Origin: Conidiobolus incongruus B7586
Lineage: Eukaryota > Entomophthoromycota > Entomophthoromycetes > Entomophthorales > Conidiobolaceae
Assembly (NCBI GenBank): GCA_000697335.1
Contig: JNEM01016325.1
Location: 1 to 14,684 of the forward strand
DNA length: 14,684 nt
Direction: 5' to 3'
Below are positions 10,788 through 14,684 of this stretch, piece by piece. The first letter of the stretch is position 1; each line of letters begins with the position of its first letter. The notes beneath the pieces are model-generated. The model had not been told where the DNA came from. It did no database searches and worked only from the letters and a program-made list of their open reading frames with translations. Position numbers and translations under genes: made by a program.

Positions 10788-11021
10788 CCCCTTATCTCAA
10801 AAACCTGCAAATTTATAACTCACCTTGGTTAAATATTAAGGGTTAATATTTTTGCTAATAGTTTACTAAATATATCTAAATATATTTATATATTATTAAA
10901 TAATCCCCTTATCTCAAAAACCTGCAAATTTATAACTCACCTTGGTTAAATATTAAGGGTTAATATTTTTGCTAATAGTTTACTAAATATATCTAAATAT
11001 ATTTATCTATTATTAAATAAT
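10788..11021. repeat. 117-bp tandem duplication of the right inner site
   Basis: Bases 10788-10904 and 10905-11021 match except for one base (A at 10890, C at 11007). Each unit begins ccccttatctcaaaaacctg and holds one inner repeat, core tttataactcac at 10812-10823 and 10929-10940. The segment is homologous, in inverted orientation, to the unit duplicated at the left end, but the breakpoints differ, so the two duplications are separate events. Confidence 0.93.
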
Positions 11022-11093
11022 ATACCTTAATTATATATTATAGTTTCAAGTAATCTAATATATACAATTGTTTTAGTTATTAATTAAAATATA

Positions 11094-11132
11094 TATATTT
11101 TTGATTTTATGACTCACTTTTGCAGGTTAGTG
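11094..11132 (-). repeat. Transposon C right outer terminal repeat
   Basis: The core tttatgactcac lies at 11106-11117 and the element ends ggttagtg before the TA at 11133-11134. It is the inverted partner of the left end at 9308. Confidence 0.85.
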
Positions 11133-11134
11133 TA

Positions 11135-11757
11135 TATCAGATAATTAAATCTATATCTTAAAATTATTAGTAATAGCTAATTTAAAACTTTAAATTATTT
11201 TTTTAAAATTATCTTGATTTATTTGTATAATAGTTTGAATGTTATTTATATAGGGTTTATAATTATTATTACTTTTGAAATTTGATAATTTTTTTTAAAT
11301 CTTATAATTTTTAATAGTTTGATCATCTTGTATTTTTTTATTGAATAATTTATAAAATTAATATTCAGAAGGGTTATCTTTTGAAATAAGTTTATCTTTG
11401 AAAACATTTAATTCTCTTAACTTTTTATACCTCTTAACATACTTTTTTTGAATAAATTAATTTTTTTTCTAATTAATTTTTTATGTTTTTCTTTTTTATT
11501 TTTTTATTTGCTTGATCAACTAAAATCTATATATTTTTAAATATACCATTAATAACCAATAATATTAATTTTATGATAACATTCAAAGTTCTTAATCTAA
11601 CAAAACTAGTATTTTATGTATTAGATAAAGATAGTCTTAATTCTAGTTTTTTTTGATTTTTTTTAATTATAATTCTGCTTATATTTGTTTAAAACTATTT
11701 TTTTTAAATATAATAATAATAATATAATAAGATGTATAAATTGTAATACTTTTGTAT
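11135..11757 (-). pseudogene. Gypsy 5' leader and start of gag (fossil)
   Basis: This is the segment between the 5' LTR and the Tc1 insertion C. By position it holds the leader and the N-terminal part of gag. It is lysine-codon-rich on the minus strand, but no domain is clear. I could not match a tRNA primer-binding site next to the LTR at 11757. Confidence 0.5.
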
Positions 11758-12194
11758 TGTTATCAAAATTAATATATTTATGATATATAAGTTAATATTT
11801 TTTATAAAATTTAATAATTATTTAAATTCTTTATCAATTAATATTATACTCTTATATTAAGTTTTATAAATAAGAATTATAGTTACAAAAGTACTTAAAA
11901 TAAAATTTAGTAAATTATTTATTAATCTTATTTTTTAACCATTTAAGACTAAAGATTTTAAAACTTATTACTAAGATATTGTAATAGAATATCCAAAAAA
12001 AATTCTTTTTTATGTTTATCACCATTAAGTTTAATTAATTAAATCAATGAAAAATATATGGTTTAAATAAAATCTAATAAAAAAAACAAAAAAAGAGTAT
12101 TTTTTGATTATAAACTAACAAAGCCAGCTTAAAATAGAAATAATATTGATTTAGTTATTAAATTAGAAAGGATGATTAATTTTGAAATATAATA
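11758..12194 (-). repeat. 5' LTR of the gypsy element
   Basis: It begins TGTTATCAAAA on the plus strand and ends near ttgaaatataata at 12194, paired with 965-1394. Shared landmarks include attatagtta, ttttaaaactta, gtaatagaatatc and aaggatgattaattttgaaa. It is the 5' LTR because the internal domains read away from it on the minus strand. Confidence 0.85.
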
Positions 12195-12199
12195 ATTAA
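12195..12199. repeat. Right target-site duplication of the LTR element
   Basis: It reads attaa and pairs with attgg at 960-964; both differences are G versus A. Confidence 0.4.
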
Positions 12200-13452
12200 A
12201 AATAATATTAACTATTAAATATAAAGTTTCAAAAATTATTATTTTTGATATAATGCTATATATAAGATTATATGATTTCTGGTTAAAATATAATAGTTAT
12301 TTAAGGATCTGATATATAATAAATCAAGTATTTATTAATTCTTATTATCAAAAAGGTACTATTAAAAATATTAACCTATTAACTAAAATTAATTTAATAA
12401 AAAAAACCAATTTAATATTTTTCTCTTAATAATCACTTTCAACTCAATGAATTTGAATGATTTTATCTTTTGAATGAATATATTCAGTTATTAAATATTT
12501 TAATAATTTTCAAATTAAAAATTTTAATTATTGATATATTATTCTATATATAAATATATGTTAATTTTTTAATTTTCTAATATTGAAAAATATTAATGAA
12601 TTTATAAATTAGGTTTTATATAAGATTAAAATAACTATTATTTTCAAATAATATATTAACCTTAAATAATTTAAAGAAAATAATTTAATATAAGATTTTA
12701 TAATATTTAAACCAATTAATATATATCTAGATAATTTTATTTTTTTATCAAAAAAACCCAACTTTAAATTTCTTATACTATTCAAAATAATATTATATAA
12801 ATTTAATAATATCAAAATCTAGAAAATAAATAAAAGTATAATTATTAATATATAATATATAAAAGTCATTATATAATATATATTTAATATTTTTTATTAT
12901 TATTAATATTAATAATTTGCTATACTTTTGATAGATTTTTAATATCTAAAATTATATTTTTTACTAAGTATTTAAATTTGATATTGTTATAATTAATTAT
13001 ATTTAAAGGATTTTTTTAAAACTATATTTATTCAATTAATATTAGTAATTATGACATATATGGTTTAATTTGATAAATATATTAAATTTGGTATTTTCTA
13101 TTAATAAATATTTTAAAGCTTTAATTTTATAAATTTTGATAAAAGTAATATTTATTTTCAATATAAAAATAATATATCAAAATATTAATTAATAATAATT
13201 TAGAAAAATACTTTAAAGATTCCTCTATCCTTATATTTTATTAATTTAAGTTAGATTATTGTTATATTGAAATATCCTGTATAAATTAGTCTAATTAAAC
13301 TAATTATATATGCAAAGTCAATATGATTCAATAGTAACTATATTATTATAACCTTAATATAATTAAAGATATTAAATTTACTCAATAATCTTTAATTAAG
13401 ATAATTTTGGTTTTGTTATTATTATTTTTTAGTTTAATAAAGTTAAATAATT
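12200..13452. other. AT-rich right flank, no gene seen
   Basis: No recognisable domain, RNA gene or terminal repeat is visible. The only open stretch is a 68-codon minus-strand frame at 12609-12815 made almost entirely of Ile, Leu, Asn, Lys and Tyr, as expected by chance at this base composition. Confidence 0.6.
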
Positions 13453-13455
13453 TAA

Positions 13456-14061
13456 TTCCTAATAAAGTTACATAATGCAATATTTAGTGTAATCACAGTA
13501 ATAACTATAATTGCAATGTTAGTTAGTTTATACATCATTAAATCATTTGTGATGAGCCTAGTTATATTTAGCACCATAGCAATGGTAATATATAATTTTA
13601 TTGTTAGTATAGCCAATAAAGTTAAAAGTTAGTGGAGTAAGATACTCCTATGATTAATCAAAAAGAATGACCTTAATCAGCTATACAAAGCAATAATTCA
13701 GGATCTCAAGGAGCTTTGTGATCTAAACCTCCAATTATCCTATAACATTGTAGATTTGTATAAATATAATATATTTTGGAGAAAAATAGGACTCTGAGGT
13801 ATATATTATAATAATATATACATATTAGTTAAAGACAAAGGATATATATACTACCCTGAGTATTTATCTTTAACTTTTATGCAAATCTAGAGGATCAATA
13901 CTCTTCAGTCTAATTTGCCACCCAATGTAGTCATATATGTTTCCAAAGGACCTGCTGAAGGTTTGACCCTTTATACCCTATTTTACAAGTATAATATTGG
14001 TTATTTTTTTTCTTATTTGTATAACTTGATAAATAAACCATATTATCTTATTAGTTATTGA
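13456..14061 (+). pseudogene. Interrupted gene for an unrecognised membrane protein
   Basis: I do not recognise this protein. One plus-strand frame stays coherent from just after a stop at 13453 to a TGA at 14059, about 200 codons, with four internal stops (two TAG, two TGA). The first in-frame ATG is at 13516. The core at about 13490-13985 is much richer in G+C (37% in 13681-13740) than anything around it, and keeps C- and G-ending codons such as ctc, cag, aag and gag. The N-terminal 50 or so residues form two hydrophobic segments fit for membrane helices. A polar, Leu- and Asp-rich stretch follows (about 13654-13760) that could be helical. The C-terminus is aromatic-rich, with a PPNVVIYVSKGPAEGLTLYT block. 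It could be a dead host gene, a spliced gene whose introns I cannot place, or part of a mobile element. No ribosomal, enzymatic or transposase motif is visible. Confidence 0.55.
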
Positions 14062-14535
14062 AAAATTAATATTTATTAATTAATAAAAACCTTATTTATT
14101 TGAATTTATAATAGGGTTTTTTCTAAATTGAAATAAATTTTAATTTTGTTTAATTATTAAATAACAAATTATGGAAAATTGAATATTTATGGATTAAATT
14201 AATTTAATAAAAAAATACTTTTGTTTATATTTTAATATAATCTATTTTAGCTATAATTTTTAATTTTAACTTTCATTCAATTTTAATATATTTAATCTGG
14301 ATAAAATTAATATAAATCAAATTTCAATATTTAAATATATAATATATTTATATAAATAATGATAAAATAACTTCATAATAAGTTAATTAAAATATAGATA
14401 TATATTATAGTTAATTTTGATTAATAATATGTGAATATAAAATAAAATGACCAAACAAATATTAAATGATAATTTTGATAATATATTATATTTATCGTGA
14501 TTTAAAATAAATGATAAAAATTAAAATTTTTTATT
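14062..14535. other. AT-rich stretch, no gene seen
   Basis: Composition drops back to the AT-rich background after the interrupted gene. I see no coding motif, terminal repeat or RNA gene here. Confidence 0.6.
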
Positions 14536-14554
14536 AGATGTGTATAAGAGACAG
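14536..14554 (+). other. Tn5 mosaic end (tagmentation adapter) left in the assembly
   Basis: The 19 bases AGATGTGTATAAGAGACAG are an exact match to the reverse complement of the hyperactive Tn5 mosaic end used in Nextera-type libraries. The mosaic end is a laboratory hybrid of the two natural IS50 ends and is not expected in a genome. In library molecules the genomic insert follows this sequence directly, so the real DNA starts at 14555 and the join to the sequence before 14536 is suspect. Confidence 0.95.
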
Positions 14555-14684
14555 AATTTATATAAATCATTTATATAATCATTATATTTATAAGTTAAAA
14601 CTTTATTTACTTAATTAATAAATTTAAACCAAATATTTAATTATTGGATATAATCATATTATAGTTATAAATAAATATATATTA
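14555..14684. other. Terminal 130 bases, possibly from another locus
   Basis: This is AT-rich sequence like the rest, with no gene. Because it follows an adapter, it may not be contiguous with the window in the genome. Confidence 0.6.

Larger units (their letters stand above)
9308..11132 (-). mobile_element. Tc1-like transposon C (DD34E, IR/DR type, duplicated inner ends)
   Basis: This 1825-bp element is flanked by TA at 9306-9307 and 11133-11134. Its outer ends are CACTAACCCATAAAAGTGAG on the left and, reverse-complemented, CACTAACCTGCAAAAGTGAG on the right. The family and orientation are those of B. It is about 250 bp longer than B because a segment carrying the inner site has been tandemly duplicated at each end (135 bp left, 117 bp right). 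The transposase pseudogene has kept its full length without net indel. It interrupts gag of the LTR element upstream of the capsid segment. Confidence 0.93.
965..12194 (-). mobile_element. Ty3/gypsy LTR retrotransposon fossil with three nested DNA transposons
   Basis: This is an old, broken LTR retrotransposon read on the minus strand: 5' LTR at 11758-12194, gag region next, then protease, reverse transcriptase, RNase H and integrase towards lower coordinates, and 3' LTR at 965-1394. The order RT, RNase H, integrase is that of Ty3/gypsy, not Ty1/copia. Three TA-flanked transposons interrupt it: 1634-2903 near its 3' end, and 7224-8794 and 9308-11132 in gag. Subtracting them leaves about 6.5 kb, usual for the family. 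Every domain carries many breaks, so it is a fossil. LTR divergence is large, but a C-to-T-biased mutation process would make any age from it too high. Confidence 0.88.

Noticed and set aside
9308-11132. A CRISPR-like array, suggested by several spaced repeats in element C
   Set aside because: The repeats are inverted at the two ends of a TA-flanked transposon and coincide with its terminal sites, with only two tandem units on each side.
11735-11757. A primer-binding site next to the 5' LTR
   Set aside because: The bases inside the LTR do not show a convincing match to any tRNA 3' end that I know, so I did not call it.
12609-12815. A 68-codon minus-strand open frame
   Set aside because: It is made of Ile, Leu, Asn, Lys and Tyr codons with no motif. 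Such frames arise by chance in DNA of this composition.
14536-14554. A natural Tn5/IS50 insertion end
   Set aside because: The sequence equals the engineered mosaic and neither the natural outside nor inside end, and no IS50 sequence follows.

Overview
The window is a eukaryotic transposon graveyard. It is extremely AT-rich (roughly 80-85% A+T by eye) and almost free of CpG. No intact host gene, rRNA or tRNA is visible. The layers of decayed elements, and in-frame stops that are nearly all TAA or TAG at former Gln or Trp codons, fit a RIP-like or methylation-driven C-to-T process. That points most naturally to a filamentous fungus, but the lineage cannot be fixed from this sequence.

Most of the window (965-12194) is one minus-strand Ty3/gypsy LTR retrotransposon, a heavily decayed fossil. 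It has two diverged LTRs of about 430 bp, a purine-rich tract beside the 3' LTR, and recognisable integrase, RNase H, reverse transcriptase and protease blocks. Its gag is split by later insertions. Without those insertions it would be about 6.5 kb, a normal size for the family.

Three Tc1/mariner DNA transposons sit inside it, each flanked by TA. A (1634-2903, plus strand) is a DD34D mariner with its catalytic triad intact and only three in-frame stops. B (7224-8794) and C (9308-11132) are two copies of one Tc1-like DD34E family on the minus strand, inserted on either side of the gag capsid segment. B and C have long inverted ends with an outer and an inner copy of a shared motif about 180 bp apart, the IR/DR layout known from Sleeping Beauty-type Tc1 elements. 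In C the inner site has been tandemly duplicated at both ends. Stop counts (B about 20, C 15, A 3) suggest the order LTR element, then B and C, then A.

The right flank (12200-14684) is AT-rich and mostly featureless, except for a GC-richer island at about 13456-14061. It holds one long, interrupted reading frame for an unrecognised protein with N-terminal membrane helices. At 14536-14554 there is an exact copy of the synthetic Tn5 mosaic end used in tagmentation libraries. That is a sequencing or assembly artefact, so the join to the last 130 bases is unreliable. The left flank (1-964) holds no gene that I can see.
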